64,000 nt of DNA from Treponema sp. UBA3813 (GTDB taxonomy: Bacteria > Spirochaetota > Spirochaetia > Treponematales > Treponemataceae): positions 24,878-88,877 of the forward strand of contig DFEB01000069.1 of NCBI GenBank assembly GCA_002368605.1, given 5' to 3'. Position 1 is the first letter of the stretch; every line of letters begins with the position of its first letter. The position numbers were made by a program, and so were the translations under genes. The notes beneath the pieces were generated by a model. That model was not told where the DNA came from. It worked only from the letters and a program-made list of their open reading frames with translations, and searched no databases. Below, piece by piece: positions 8,773-16,852 of this stretch.

Positions 8773-8801
8773 ATTATGCTCTTTTATGCTCTTTTATGCA
8801 A
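8773..8801 (-). promoter_or_regulatory. Candidate SulP promoter (leaderless type)
   Basis: Minus strand: TTGCAT, 17-bp spacer, CATAAT (8773-8778), then 8 bases to the ATG. The -35 is poor (3 of 6). The region contains the direct repeat ATGCTCTTTT, two units and part of a third (8777-8799). Confidence 0.4.
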
Positions 8802-8807
8802 TAAGCG

Positions 8808-8837
8808 GTGACTTCCCCCTTTATTTTTTGCTATAAT
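8808..8837 (+). promoter_or_regulatory. Candidate promoter of the peptide-transport operon (leaderless)
   Basis: GTGACT (-35, 4 of 6), 18-bp spacer, perfect TATAAT at 8832-8837. Transcription starting 7 bases after the -10 would begin at the A of the ATG (8844). No Shine-Dalgarno lies between. Confidence 0.6.
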
Positions 8838-8843
8838 TTCGCT

Positions 8844-10757
8844 ATGAAACATCACGCTTCCTTTTCAAGGTACTTTTCCAAAAAAACATTTTTTATCTGT
8901 GCAAATCTTTGTAATCTGTGGATTTTCCTCGCTTCTTGTTCCCGTTCCCCCGAAATGACTCTTTCAGAGATTGAGGCGGCCAGGGCCAGCGGGGCTAACG
9001 AACTGATTGAGAAGACTGTTCACCGCCCGAATTTGACCAATCATTTTGAGACTGGAAAGGTCGGCGGCACTTACAATGACATCATTATGGGGGAGCCCAA
9101 GAGTTTTAACATGCTGGTGGCCGAAAAAGACGGTACTACGGCGGGTGTGGTGGCTCCTCTGGTTCAGTATCTGGCCGACTATGACATTATCAAGCGGGAA
9201 TGGAAGGGGCGTATCGCGGACTTTGAGATAAAAATCGATGAGGAAAATAATAAACTCGATGTGATATATACGATTAAGAGCGATGTCTACTGGTCTTTCT
9301 ACGGAAACGCCAGGCCAAAGGTAAAAGTGACCAGCGACGATGTGATTTTCTGGTACGATGAGATTCAGGGGGATGAAGAATGCGGTTCTTCGGCCTATAA
9401 TTCCCAGTTTATGCCCATGGATGACGGCAGTGAGGCGCGGATTACAATCGAAAAAATTGATGATGCGAGCTTTGTTTTTCATTTTCCGCAGATTGTCGCT
9501 GAGCCGATTCTGCAGACGAATATGGATTTCGGTCCCCGCTTTTTGTACAAGGCCGCAAAGGACAAGGGCGGGGCGGATGCTGTAAAAAAACTCTTCACTG
9601 TTGCCGCAGACCCCAAGGAGCTTCCTTCCTGCGGACCTTATTTCCTTACCGAATATGTTCCGGGGCAGAGGCTTTTGTACAAGCGGAATCCTGAATTCTG
9701 GGACAAGGACGCGAAGGGCGAAAGCCATCATTACCCGGAAGAGTTGGTCTATCAGGTGGTTGGAGATGCGAATACGGCCTATCTTTTGTTCAAACAGGGC
9801 AAAATCGAGGACTATTCTTTTCAGCCGGAGCAGCTGGAGGAAGCCGTCAGGGACGCAGAAAATGTCCTTACTCCCGACGGCCAGTTTATTCCTGAAAATG
9901 CAGAAAAAACAGAGGGCTACACGGTCTTTAATGCGGACGGCTCCATGAACGCTTCATTCTGGTCTTTCAATCAAAATCCTAAAAATCAAGGTGAGGCTTT
10001 TTACAAATGGTTCTGCAAAAAAGAATTTCGTCAGGCAATGAGCTGCCTTTTGAACCGGGAGAGAATCATTTCCCAGACTTACCGGGGCCTCGCCGAGCCG
10101 ACTTACTCTTTCTTCCCCGAAGTCAACCGCTATTATAATGAAGATATTATCCTTCAATACCGCTATTCCCATGCCCACGCGAAAAAATTGCTTGAGGCGG
10201 CGGGATTTTCCAAGAAAGACGATGGATTTTTGTATGACTCAGAGGGAAACAAAGTCGAATTTGATTTGACCATTAACGGAAACGACACGATTTCTTCAGA
10301 TATTGCCCAGATTATCGTGGACGAGTGCAAAAAAGAAGGAATCACGGTTACGCCACGAGCCACGGACTTTCAGAAACTCGTTGACCAGCTGATGACAAGC
10401 TACGACTGGCAGAGTATTATCATCGGTTTTGGTGGCGGCTCTCTTTTCCCCACTCAGGGAAGCAATGTCTGGGTTAGCGACGGAAACCTGCATCTCTGGT
10501 ACCCATTGCAAAAATCCCCCGCCACTGACTGGGAAGCGCGGGTGGACGAGCTTTACCACAAGGCCAAGTGCATCGTGGATTATGAGGAAGCCAAGCCTCT
10601 CTGGGATGAGTATCAGTCGATTTTCCTTGAGCAGTGCCCGATTATCTATCTCATGCGCCGCCGCTCTTTCTACGGCCTGCAAAATCGCTGGGACATGACC
10701 AATGTTTACTACGACAATCTAAACGGCGCGGAAACGAATTATCTTTATTTAAAATAA
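8844..10757 (+). CDS. Peptide ABC transporter substrate-binding lipoprotein (SBP family 5)
   Basis: A 637-residue secreted lipoprotein. The signal peptide has a basic start (MKHH...KK), a hydrophobic core and a lipobox LASC. The mature part has the family-5 layout: an N-terminal lobe with TSDDVIFWYDEI, a middle PSCGPYFLTEYVPGQRLLYKRN strand region, and a C-terminal lobe with FRQAMSCLLNRERI and the YSHAHAKKLLEAAGF helix that typify OppA/DppA proteins. It captures oligopeptides outside the inner membrane for the OppB/CD/F complex downstream. The ATG at 8844 is preferred over a longer frame because it begins the signal peptide. The core of the signal peptide is encoded by a dispersed CACAGATT-type repeat (8892-8931). 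Confidence 0.9.
   Translation: MKHHASFSRYFSKKTFFICANLCNLWIFLASCSRSPEMTLSEIEAARASGANELIEKTVHRPNLTNHFETGKVGGTYNDIIMGEPKSFNMLVAEKDGTTAGVVAPLVQYLADYDIIKREWKGRIADFEIKIDEENNKLDVIYTIKSDVYWSFYGNARPKVKVTSDDVIFWYDEIQGDEECGSSAYNSQFMPMDDGSEARITIEKIDDASFVFHFPQIVAEPILQTNMDFGPRFLYKAAKDKGGADAVKKLFTVAADPKELPSCGPYFLTEYVPGQRLLYKRNPEFWDKDAKGESHHYPEELVYQVVGDANTAYLLFKQGKIEDYSFQPEQLEEAVRDAENVLTPDGQFIPENAEKTEGYTVFNADGSMNASFWSFNQNPKNQGEAFYKWFCKKEFRQAMSCLLNRERIISQTYRGLAEPTYSFFPEVNRYYNEDIILQYRYSHAHAKKLLEAAGFSKKDDGFLYDSEGNKVEFDLTINGNDTISSDIAQIIVDECKKEGITVTPRATDFQKLVDQLMTSYDWQSIIIGFGGGSLFPTQGSNVWVSDGNLHLWYPLQKSPATDWEARVDELYHKAKCIVDYEEAKPLWDEYQSIFLEQCPIIYLMRRRSFYGLQNRWDMTNVYYDNLNGAETNYLYLK
8892..8931 (-). repeat. CACAGATT-type repeat inside the signal-peptide coding region
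   Basis: Read on the minus strand the tract is AATCCACAGATTACAAAGAT followed by TTGCACAGATAA: AGAT-type units about every 10 bases, as at 14721-14802. On the plus strand it encodes the hydrophobic FICANLCNLWIF stretch of the lipoprotein signal. Confidence 0.6.
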
Positions 10758-10778
10758 AATCAGGAGTAAAATAGAAAA

Positions 10779-11522
10779 ATGTTTACAACGATTATTTCTT
10801 TTATTCGAGTCGCATTTTACATGCTCTCAAAAAATAAAGTCCGCCGTCTCGCCCTCAAATATGACAAGGCTGGCGACATTGCCAATCGCGATAAAGTTGT
10901 TTTCGGAATCGTTCCCAAGTGGGCGCGCTTCGTTTTTGAAAAAGTCACTCGGTCTACGGTAGAAGTTACAGGCCTTGAGAAAATTCCTCAGGACAGGGCC
11001 GTGGTTTTCATCGGAAATCATCAGGGAAACATGGATATTCCCCTTTTGTTCGGCTACATCAACAAGCCCATGACTTTCGTAGCAAAAGCCGAGTTGGGTA
11101 AAATTCCCCTTCTTTCTGACTGGATGAAGCTCTTGCAGTGCACTTTCATCGAGCGGAAAAGCCCCCGCAAGTCAATTCAGGCCATTCATGATGCGGCTGA
11201 GGGCGTAAAAAAGGGCTATTCTCAGGTCATTTTCCCGGAGGGAACGCGAAGCAAGGGCGGACCCCACCACGAATTCAAGGCCGGAAGTTTCAAGCTTGCC
11301 TTTATGTCTGGTGCACCCATCGTTCCCGTTACCATCGACGGCACCTGGAGAATCTACGAGGGGCAAAAAAAAGTCAAAAAAGGCCAGCATGTTAAGCTCA
11401 TAATTCACGACCCGATTGAAACGGCAGGGCTTTCAAAAGAAGAGCAGTCAAAAATCCACGAAAAAGTGGAGCAAATCGTATGCGAGCCCTTAAATGAGCA
11501 GGCAGGAAGCAGTAATGCATAA
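10779..11522 (+). CDS. plsC: 1-acyl-sn-glycerol-3-phosphate acyltransferase
   Basis: A 247-residue PlsC-family enzyme that acylates lysophosphatidic acid to phosphatidic acid at the inner face of the membrane. The catalytic H-x4-D motif is NHQGNMD, followed by FVAKAELGKIPL (motif II area), FIERKSPRKS and the substrate-binding FPEGTRSKGG (motif III). One N-terminal hydrophobic helix (residues 1-17) may anchor it. CAGGAG precedes the ATG. It is the second gene of the peptide-transport operon and overlaps the next gene by 8 bases; phospholipid synthesis has no evident link to peptide uptake. Confidence 0.93.
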   Translation: MFTTIISFIRVAFYMLSKNKVRRLALKYDKAGDIANRDKVVFGIVPKWARFVFEKVTRSTVEVTGLEKIPQDRAVVFIGNHQGNMDIPLLFGYINKPMTFVAKAELGKIPLLSDWMKLLQCTFIERKSPRKSIQAIHDAAEGVKKGYSQVIFPEGTRSKGGPHHEFKAGSFKLAFMSGAPIVPVTIDGTWRIYEGQKKVKKGQHVKLIIHDPIETAGLSKEEQSKIHEKVEQIVCEPLNEQAGSSNA

Positions 11523-12630
11523 TAATCAGTCGGGCGCCACCCCTTCACAGTCTAGTCAGCCGCTTGTCGGACTGAAAATTCTTGTCAGGACATGGAGGTC
11601 CAAGTATCCTCTCCTTTCATTCATCACTTCCCGGCTTGTCACTATGCTTGTCGTGCTTTTTGTTTTTGGCTGGGCTCTTTTCGGCTTAATGGCACTGGCT
11701 CCCGGAGATATCGTTGACCAGATGATGCAGCAGCAGCTTATGAGCCAGACAGAGTCAAAGGGCGGCTCAAATAGGGACAATGTTCTTAGCGAAGAGCAGA
11801 TGGCCAAAATGCGTTCTGAGCTGGGCTTGGACAAGCCCTTTACGATTCAGTATTTCCGCTGGCTGGAGCGGGTTGTCATACATCACGATTTGGGCGTATC
11901 GCTGATTTCAAAGGCACCGGTTTCTTTCCTTATTAAAAGCCGTATCGTTAATTCCCTTGTTCTGAATATTATCTCCCTGGTTTTTATCACGGTTTTCTCT
12001 TTTTTGCTGGGCGTTTATTTTTCAAGCAAGGCTGGCACCCGTGTGGATGTGGCGGCTACTTTCTTTGCCCTTTTCTTTCATGCCTTCCCCGGAATCCTTC
12101 TTCTGATTCTCTTGCAACTTTTCGCTTCGATTACGGGGCTTTTCCCTGTGACGGCATATCCAGATTTTCCTCTTTCAGAAAATCCGATTAAATTCATTTT
12201 CAGCTACAATTATCATGTTTTTCTGCCTCTGTTTGCTTCATTTTTAGGCGGAATCGGTGGAACCATGCGCATGATTCGCTCAACCATGCTGGATCAGATG
12301 GGCATGCCTTACATCATGGCTCTTCGCTCAAGGGGAATCAGCGAGCGGCGGGTTTATCTCAATCACGCTTTCAGAAACACTCTCAACCCCTACATCACGG
12401 GAAGTGCAAATCTTCTGGCCTCTCTTTTTTCAGGCTCCCTTGTTTTGGAAATTATTTTCTCATACCCTGGAATCGGACGGCTTTCTTATGATGCGGTCAT
12501 GCAGCAGGATGTGAATCTTGTCCTTGCCTGCACCATGCTTATTGCTGCCCTTGATTTGATTGGTATAACAATTTCAGATATTTTACTTGCGGTCGTAGAT
12601 CCGCGGATCCGTTATGGAAAGGAAGGTTAA
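11515..12630 (+). CDS. Peptide ABC transporter permease, OppB/DppB type
   Basis: A 371-residue inner-membrane permease with a typical first helix (residues ~40-60), the family's periplasmic loop with PGDIVDQMM and the SELGLDKPFTIQYFRWL segment, then five further helices. The EAA loop that docks to the ATPase reads MALRSRGISERRVYLNHAFRN (residues ~258-278). The ATG at 11515 is chosen over 11494 because it follows GGCAGGA by 7 bases, inside the last codons of plsC. Its partner permease is the N-terminal half of the OppC-OppD fusion one gene downstream. Confidence 0.92.
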   Translation: MHNNQSGATPSQSSQPLVGLKILVRTWRSKYPLLSFITSRLVTMLVVLFVFGWALFGLMALAPGDIVDQMMQQQLMSQTESKGGSNRDNVLSEEQMAKMRSELGLDKPFTIQYFRWLERVVIHHDLGVSLISKAPVSFLIKSRIVNSLVLNIISLVFITVFSFLLGVYFSSKAGTRVDVAATFFALFFHAFPGILLLILLQLFASITGLFPVTAYPDFPLSENPIKFIFSYNYHVFLPLFASFLGGIGGTMRMIRSTMLDQMGMPYIMALRSRGISERRVYLNHAFRNTLNPYITGSANLLASLFSGSLVLEIIFSYPGIGRLSYDAVMQQDVNLVLACTMLIAALDLIGITISDILLAVVDPRIRYGKEG

Positions 12631-12631
12631 T

Positions 12632-13630
12632 ATGAAAAAAAATTATGTTGTTTCTCTGCTTGCCGCTGCGCTTGCACTTTTTGTCCTGTTCTCATGTTCT
12701 ACATTGAAAGAATTGGGGCTAGCTCCGTCAGTCTCCTTAAAAGCCGTTTCGCTTGCTTCTGTAGATTTTGACGGAATTACATTCAACTGTGATTATTCGA
12801 TTTCAAATCCGCTTCCAGTGGGCATCTCAATAAAAAAAGTCGCCGCAGATGTTGTCTATGAGTCAAATACATTTACAAGCCTTACTGCCGATGAAGGTGT
12901 TAAAGTCAAGGCTCTCGGTTCGCAGACAAATAAATTGTCTTTCAAAGTTCCTTATGATACGATTCTCTCATTTGCCTCTTCTTCAAAGTCATCTTCAAAA
13001 ACATCTCTACCATTTAAAATAAACGGAAAAGTTTCTCTTGATTTTAATGGCGCAGCTCTTGCCGAATCTCTTGCCTCTGATTTGCCCTTTTCTGTGGATT
13101 TTGATGTTCCTGTTTTTAAACCTTCGCTTTCTCTCTCTAATCCAAAAGTGCAACTTCCCAGTCTGACAGAACTTAAAGATTCTTTTGTTTCCGGGGGCAT
13201 GAATATTGTAAAGGCTGCGACTGTTGCGGCTGCGATTATTGGCGGTCAGTCAGTTGCTGACAGCGTTTTTGACGGAATTGACCTTGATTTTAAGGTTTCG
13301 TTTAATTTAAATGTCGCAAATTCTGGTTCAGCTCCATGGAAGTATGTCCTTAATTCTTGCTCTCTCACAACTTCGTCTGGCAACGCAATTCAGCTTGATG
13401 CTGGCTCAAATAATGAAATTACCTCTTCAAGCGGAACAATTCCTGTGACGGCAAAACTCAATACGCTTACGGCAGGAAAATTCATAGTTCAACTTCTCAA
13501 TAAAAAGGGTGGAAATCCGACATTTACTTTTGACAGCGGATTGTCCTTTACGGAGCTTTCTTATGCTCCTAATATTCCTCTTGCCTATTCAAAAGAAGTT
13601 CCCTTGTCTAATTTTGGAATTTCAAAATAA
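12632..13630 (+). CDS. LEA type 2 / WHy-domain lipoprotein
   Basis: A 332-residue lipoprotein with a signal peptide ending in LFSC (Cys22). Two copies of a beta-sandwich repeat of the LEA14/WHy kind are suggested by VSLKAVSLASVDFDGITFNCDYSISNPLPVGISI near residue 40 (the F-x-x-x-x-x-N-P signature) and by a second similar unit beginning near residue 225 (GIDLDFKVSFNLNVAN). Such domains occur in water-stress proteins and bacterial outer-membrane lipoproteins; the function is unknown. AAGGAAGG precedes the ATG, one base after the oppB stop. It splits the two permease genes, so it is certainly co-transcribed with the transporter and might assist it in the periplasm. Confidence 0.8.
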   Translation: MKKNYVVSLLAAALALFVLFSCSTLKELGLAPSVSLKAVSLASVDFDGITFNCDYSISNPLPVGISIKKVAADVVYESNTFTSLTADEGVKVKALGSQTNKLSFKVPYDTILSFASSSKSSSKTSLPFKINGKVSLDFNGAALAESLASDLPFSVDFDVPVFKPSLSLSNPKVQLPSLTELKDSFVSGGMNIVKAATVAAAIIGGQSVADSVFDGIDLDFKVSFNLNVANSGSAPWKYVLNSCSLTTSSGNAIQLDAGSNNEITSSSGTIPVTAKLNTLTAGKFIVQLLNKKGGNPTFTFDSGLSFTELSYAPNIPLAYSKEVPLSNFGISK

Positions 13631-13636
13631 GGCGGG

Positions 13637-15751
13637 ATGCTTGTGGTGCGCTTGATTCAATACCTCAAAAGCAGACCTCTTGCGCTTGTCTCTTTGGCTC
13701 TGCTTGCTCTTCTCTATCTTTTCATGATTTTTGCTGAATTCATCTCGCCCTATACGCCCACCCGCTCATTTGAGGAAGACACTTTTCATCCCTCAAACAT
13801 CGAACTTAGCGCAAAAGGCTTGGTCGCCAGAGAATACCGGGTCTTGAGCCCCATTACATGGCGGTATGCGAAAGTGAAGGGTAGCGAATTCCACCACAAA
13901 ATCCGCTTTTTCGTAAAAGGCGAGGAATACCGCCTCTTCGGCCTCATTCCAGTGAGCCGTCACCTTTTCGGCACCCTGCCGGACGAAAGCACCGGCGAAG
14001 TCTACCCGGTCTTTCTTTTCGGAGCGGACAATCTCGGTCGTGACCTTTTTTCCCGCATGGTCTACGGAAGTCGAATCTCCCTTACAATCGGCTTTGTTGC
14101 CAGCGCCATTTCCCTGATTCTGGCGATTCTCTTTGGCGGAATTGCAGGCTACTACGGCGGAAAACCTGACTGGTTTGTCATGCGTGTCTGTGAATTCCTC
14201 ATGCTCATACCGAGTTTATACCTTATCCTTTTCTTGCGTTCTATTTTAAACACGAAAATGGATTCCGGCACGGCCTACATGATAATCACGGTGATTCTTT
14301 CCCTGGTCGGCTGGCCTGGAACTGCCCGCACTCTCCGGGGCATGGTTCACTCAATCAAACGGGATGAATTCGTCCTTGACGCGGGCCTTGAAGGAATCCC
14401 TTCCACGGTGATTATTTTCGTCCACATCATCCCCCAGATTACCAGTCTCTTAATCGTCTCTACCACGCTGGCCATTCCGGGCTTTATCATGAGCGAGACC
14501 ACTCTTTCTTATCTGGGGCTTGGCATTTCCGATCCTGCCGTAAGCTGGGGCAGCCTCATAAACCGTGACATCTCCACTCTTTCAAACCTCAAGAATTTCC
14601 CATGGCTTCTTAGCCCGGTCTGGCTTTTGCTTTTAGTCACCCTGGCCTTCAACTTTTTAGGCGACGCTCTCCGGGACTATTTCGACCCCTATCATGTGAT
14701 TTTCCCTACATGGAAGAAAAAATCCACAGATTCACACAGATTAACACAGATTATAAAAAACAGTCAGGATGAAATCAGCGAGAATCCGCGTGAATCCGCG
14801 TCTGCTTCTTTCCTTTCCGTGGAGAATCTCAGGATTTCATTCACTGTCTTGCGAGGCTCTTCCCACACGATTATTCAGTCCGTGCGGGGAGTCTCTTTCC
14901 AGATGAATCGTGGCGAAATACTGGGAATCGTGGGCGAGTCGGGAAGCGGAAAATCTGTCACAACTACGGCGATTCCTGCCCTGCATCCCTCTAACGCCAC
15001 AGTTGAGGGAAAAATCTTTTTTGACGGCGTGGAGCTTACTTCCCTGAGCCAAAAAGAGATGCGCTCATACCGGGGCAAAAAAATCGGCCTGATTTTTCAG
15101 GAGCCGGGCAGAAGCTTTGACCCCCTGCAGAACATAGGCTCGGTCTTCTTCGAGACTTTCCGAAACAGCCAGCCTGAAATCAGTCGCGGCGAGGCAGACG
15201 AAAAAGCCGTGACTCTTCTTGACGAAGTGGGCCTGCCGGACCCCAAAAGCCGCCTTAAAAATTACCCCCACCAGTTCTCAGGGGGGCAGCTCCAGCGAAT
15301 CTCCATCGCCCTTTCCCTTGCCCAGGGCTGCCAGCTTCTGATTGCAGACGAGCCAACCACCGCCCTTGACGTTACGATTCAGGCTCAGATTGTCTCTTTG
15401 CTGGCAAATCTTCGAAAAACGCGAAATCTTTCTATTATATTCATCAGCCACAACATAGATTTGGTGGCAGGCCTTTGCGACAATATCATCGTCATGTACG
15501 GCGGTCTCATTATGGAGAAGGGAAGTAGCGAAGAAATCATGCGCCATGCAAAGCACCCTTACACCCAGGCTCTCCTTGCCTCTTCGCCGAAATTCGGCAG
15601 CCACTACAGCACAGAAAAATTAGTCTCAATTCCCGGCCGCGTCACGGATCCCGCTCACCCGGAGCCGGGCTGTCCTTTCGCGCCAAGATGCCAATACGCA
15701 AAAGATGAATGTAAAAAAAGCGGGATTTGTTACAAAATGGGGGAATCATGA
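13637..15751 (+). CDS. Peptide ABC transporter permease-ATPase fusion (OppC-OppD)
   Basis: A 704-residue fusion. Residues 1-~357 are an OppC/DppC permease: N-terminal helix, a GADNLGRDLFSRM segment, five more helices and an EAA loop (LDAGLEGIPSTVIIFVHIIP). Residues ~390-704 are an OppD ATPase with Walker A GESGSGKS, Q-loop FQEPGRSFDP, signature FSGGQLQRIS, Walker B LLIADEPTTALD and the C-terminal cysteine-rich tail (CPFAPRCQYAKDEC). The linker, residues ~362-389, is encoded by a CACAGATT repeat (14721-14802), so the fusion looks like a by-product of repeat insertion. An internal GTG at 14820 could in principle start a separate ATPase. The stop overlaps prs as ATGA. Confidence 0.9.
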   Translation: MLVVRLIQYLKSRPLALVSLALLALLYLFMIFAEFISPYTPTRSFEEDTFHPSNIELSAKGLVAREYRVLSPITWRYAKVKGSEFHHKIRFFVKGEEYRLFGLIPVSRHLFGTLPDESTGEVYPVFLFGADNLGRDLFSRMVYGSRISLTIGFVASAISLILAILFGGIAGYYGGKPDWFVMRVCEFLMLIPSLYLILFLRSILNTKMDSGTAYMIITVILSLVGWPGTARTLRGMVHSIKRDEFVLDAGLEGIPSTVIIFVHIIPQITSLLIVSTTLAIPGFIMSETTLSYLGLGISDPAVSWGSLINRDISTLSNLKNFPWLLSPVWLLLLVTLAFNFLGDALRDYFDPYHVIFPTWKKKSTDSHRLTQIIKNSQDEISENPRESASASFLSVENLRISFTVLRGSSHTIIQSVRGVSFQMNRGEILGIVGESGSGKSVTTTAIPALHPSNATVEGKIFFDGVELTSLSQKEMRSYRGKKIGLIFQEPGRSFDPLQNIGSVFFETFRNSQPEISRGEADEKAVTLLDEVGLPDPKSRLKNYPHQFSGGQLQRISIALSLAQGCQLLIADEPTTALDVTIQAQIVSLLANLRKTRNLSIIFISHNIDLVAGLCDNIIVMYGGLIMEKGSSEEIMRHAKHPYTQALLASSPKFGSHYSTEKLVSIPGRVTDPAHPEPGCPFAPRCQYAKDECKKSGICYKMGES
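14721..14802 (+). repeat. CACAGATT-type repeat forming the OppC-OppD linker
   Basis: Three CACAGATT units spaced 10 bases apart (14725-14752), an A-rich middle, then GAATCCGCGTGAATCCGCGT. The whole tract is open in the fusion frame and encodes a polar linker rich in S, T, E and N. Confidence 0.75.
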
Positions 15752-16848
15752 CACGAAAACTTGGAATTATCGCGCTGGAGTCTGCCCAAAACGCAGGAAA
15801 CAAAATCGATTCCATCCTTTCTGAATGGCGGGGGGGCGAGCATTTTTTGATTCCAGCCCAATGTCCCCGATTCGGAACCGGCGAGGCTAAGGGAATCGTC
15901 AAAGAGTCCGTGCGGGACCGTGATTTATACATTCTCGTGGATGTCTGTAATTCCTCAATCACTTACAAAATGGACGGTCAGCTTAACCGCATGTCCCCGG
16001 ACGATCATTTTCAGGATTTAAAGAGGGTGATTGCAGCCTGTAACGGAAAGGCCGAGCGAATCACCGTAATCATGCCATTTTTGTATGAGAGCCGCCAGCA
16101 CCGCCGGGTTTTGAGGGAATCCCTTGACTGCGCTGTCATGCTGCGGGAACTTGAGAATATGGGAGTCCATGAAATCATCACTTTTGATGCCCATGACCCC
16201 CGAATGCAGAGCGCAATTCCTTTGAGCGGATTTGAGAATGTCTCCCCGGCCCTGCAATTTACCCAAAGTCTGCTTACAGAATATGAAGACTTAAAAATTG
16301 ACAGCGAGCACATGATGTTTATTTCCCCGGACGAAGGGGCCATGGACAGGGTTGTCTTTATGGCATCAATTTTCGGCGTAAATATCGGCATGTTTTACAA
16401 GCGACGGGATTATAGCGTGGTCGTCAATGGCATGAATCCCATTATCGCCCATGATTTTTGCGGCGAGTCTGTCGAAGGAAAGGATTGTATCGTCATCGAT
16501 GACATGATTTCTTCGGGCGGCAGCATGATTGATGTGGCGCAGCAACTGAAAGCGCGGGGTGCAAAGAGAGTTCTTGTTTTTGCGACTTTCGGACTTTTTA
16601 CCAACGGTTTCGAGAAATTCGACAAGGCCTATGAGGAAGGTCTTTTTGACCGGCTTTTCACGACAAATCTCATTCATCAGAGGTCTGAACTGAAAGAAAA
16701 AGTCTGGTATTACTCTGTGAATGTGAACCTTTATGTGGCGGCAATCATTGATACAATGAATAAGGGAGAGTCAATGACAGAGCTTGTCCGTCCTGCAAAA
16801 CGAATTAAGGAAATGCTTGATTTATATAAAAAGAGCGGAGAGAATTAA
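15748..16848 (+). CDS. prs: Ribose-phosphate pyrophosphokinase (PRPP synthetase)
   Basis: A 366-residue enzyme that makes PRPP from ribose 5-phosphate and ATP. The pyrophosphate/PRPP loop reads CIVIDDMISSGGSM, the flexible loop FLYESRQHRRVLRES corresponds to the PYxRQDR region, and TFDAHDPRMQ replaces the usual T-D-L-H motif. It is somewhat longer and more diverged than the 315-residue bacterial class I enzymes. The ATG overlaps the stop of the fusion gene and follows GGGGGAA. It sits between the OppD and OppF parts of the transporter; PRPP feeds pyrE (6285) and the nucleotide pathways, but there is no obvious reason for its place here. Confidence 0.85.
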   Translation: MTRKLGIIALESAQNAGNKIDSILSEWRGGEHFLIPAQCPRFGTGEAKGIVKESVRDRDLYILVDVCNSSITYKMDGQLNRMSPDDHFQDLKRVIAACNGKAERITVIMPFLYESRQHRRVLRESLDCAVMLRELENMGVHEIITFDAHDPRMQSAIPLSGFENVSPALQFTQSLLTEYEDLKIDSEHMMFISPDEGAMDRVVFMASIFGVNIGMFYKRRDYSVVVNGMNPIIAHDFCGESVEGKDCIVIDDMISSGGSMIDVAQQLKARGAKRVLVFATFGLFTNGFEKFDKAYEEGLFDRLFTTNLIHQRSELKEKVWYYSVNVNLYVAAIIDTMNKGESMTELVRPAKRIKEMLDLYKKSGEN

Positions 16849-16852
16849 TAAA

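Noticed and set aside
8964-9731. 255-residue minus-strand frame inside the peptide-binding lipoprotein gene
   Set aside because: Antisense to a well-supported family-5 binding protein; it has no motifs of its own.
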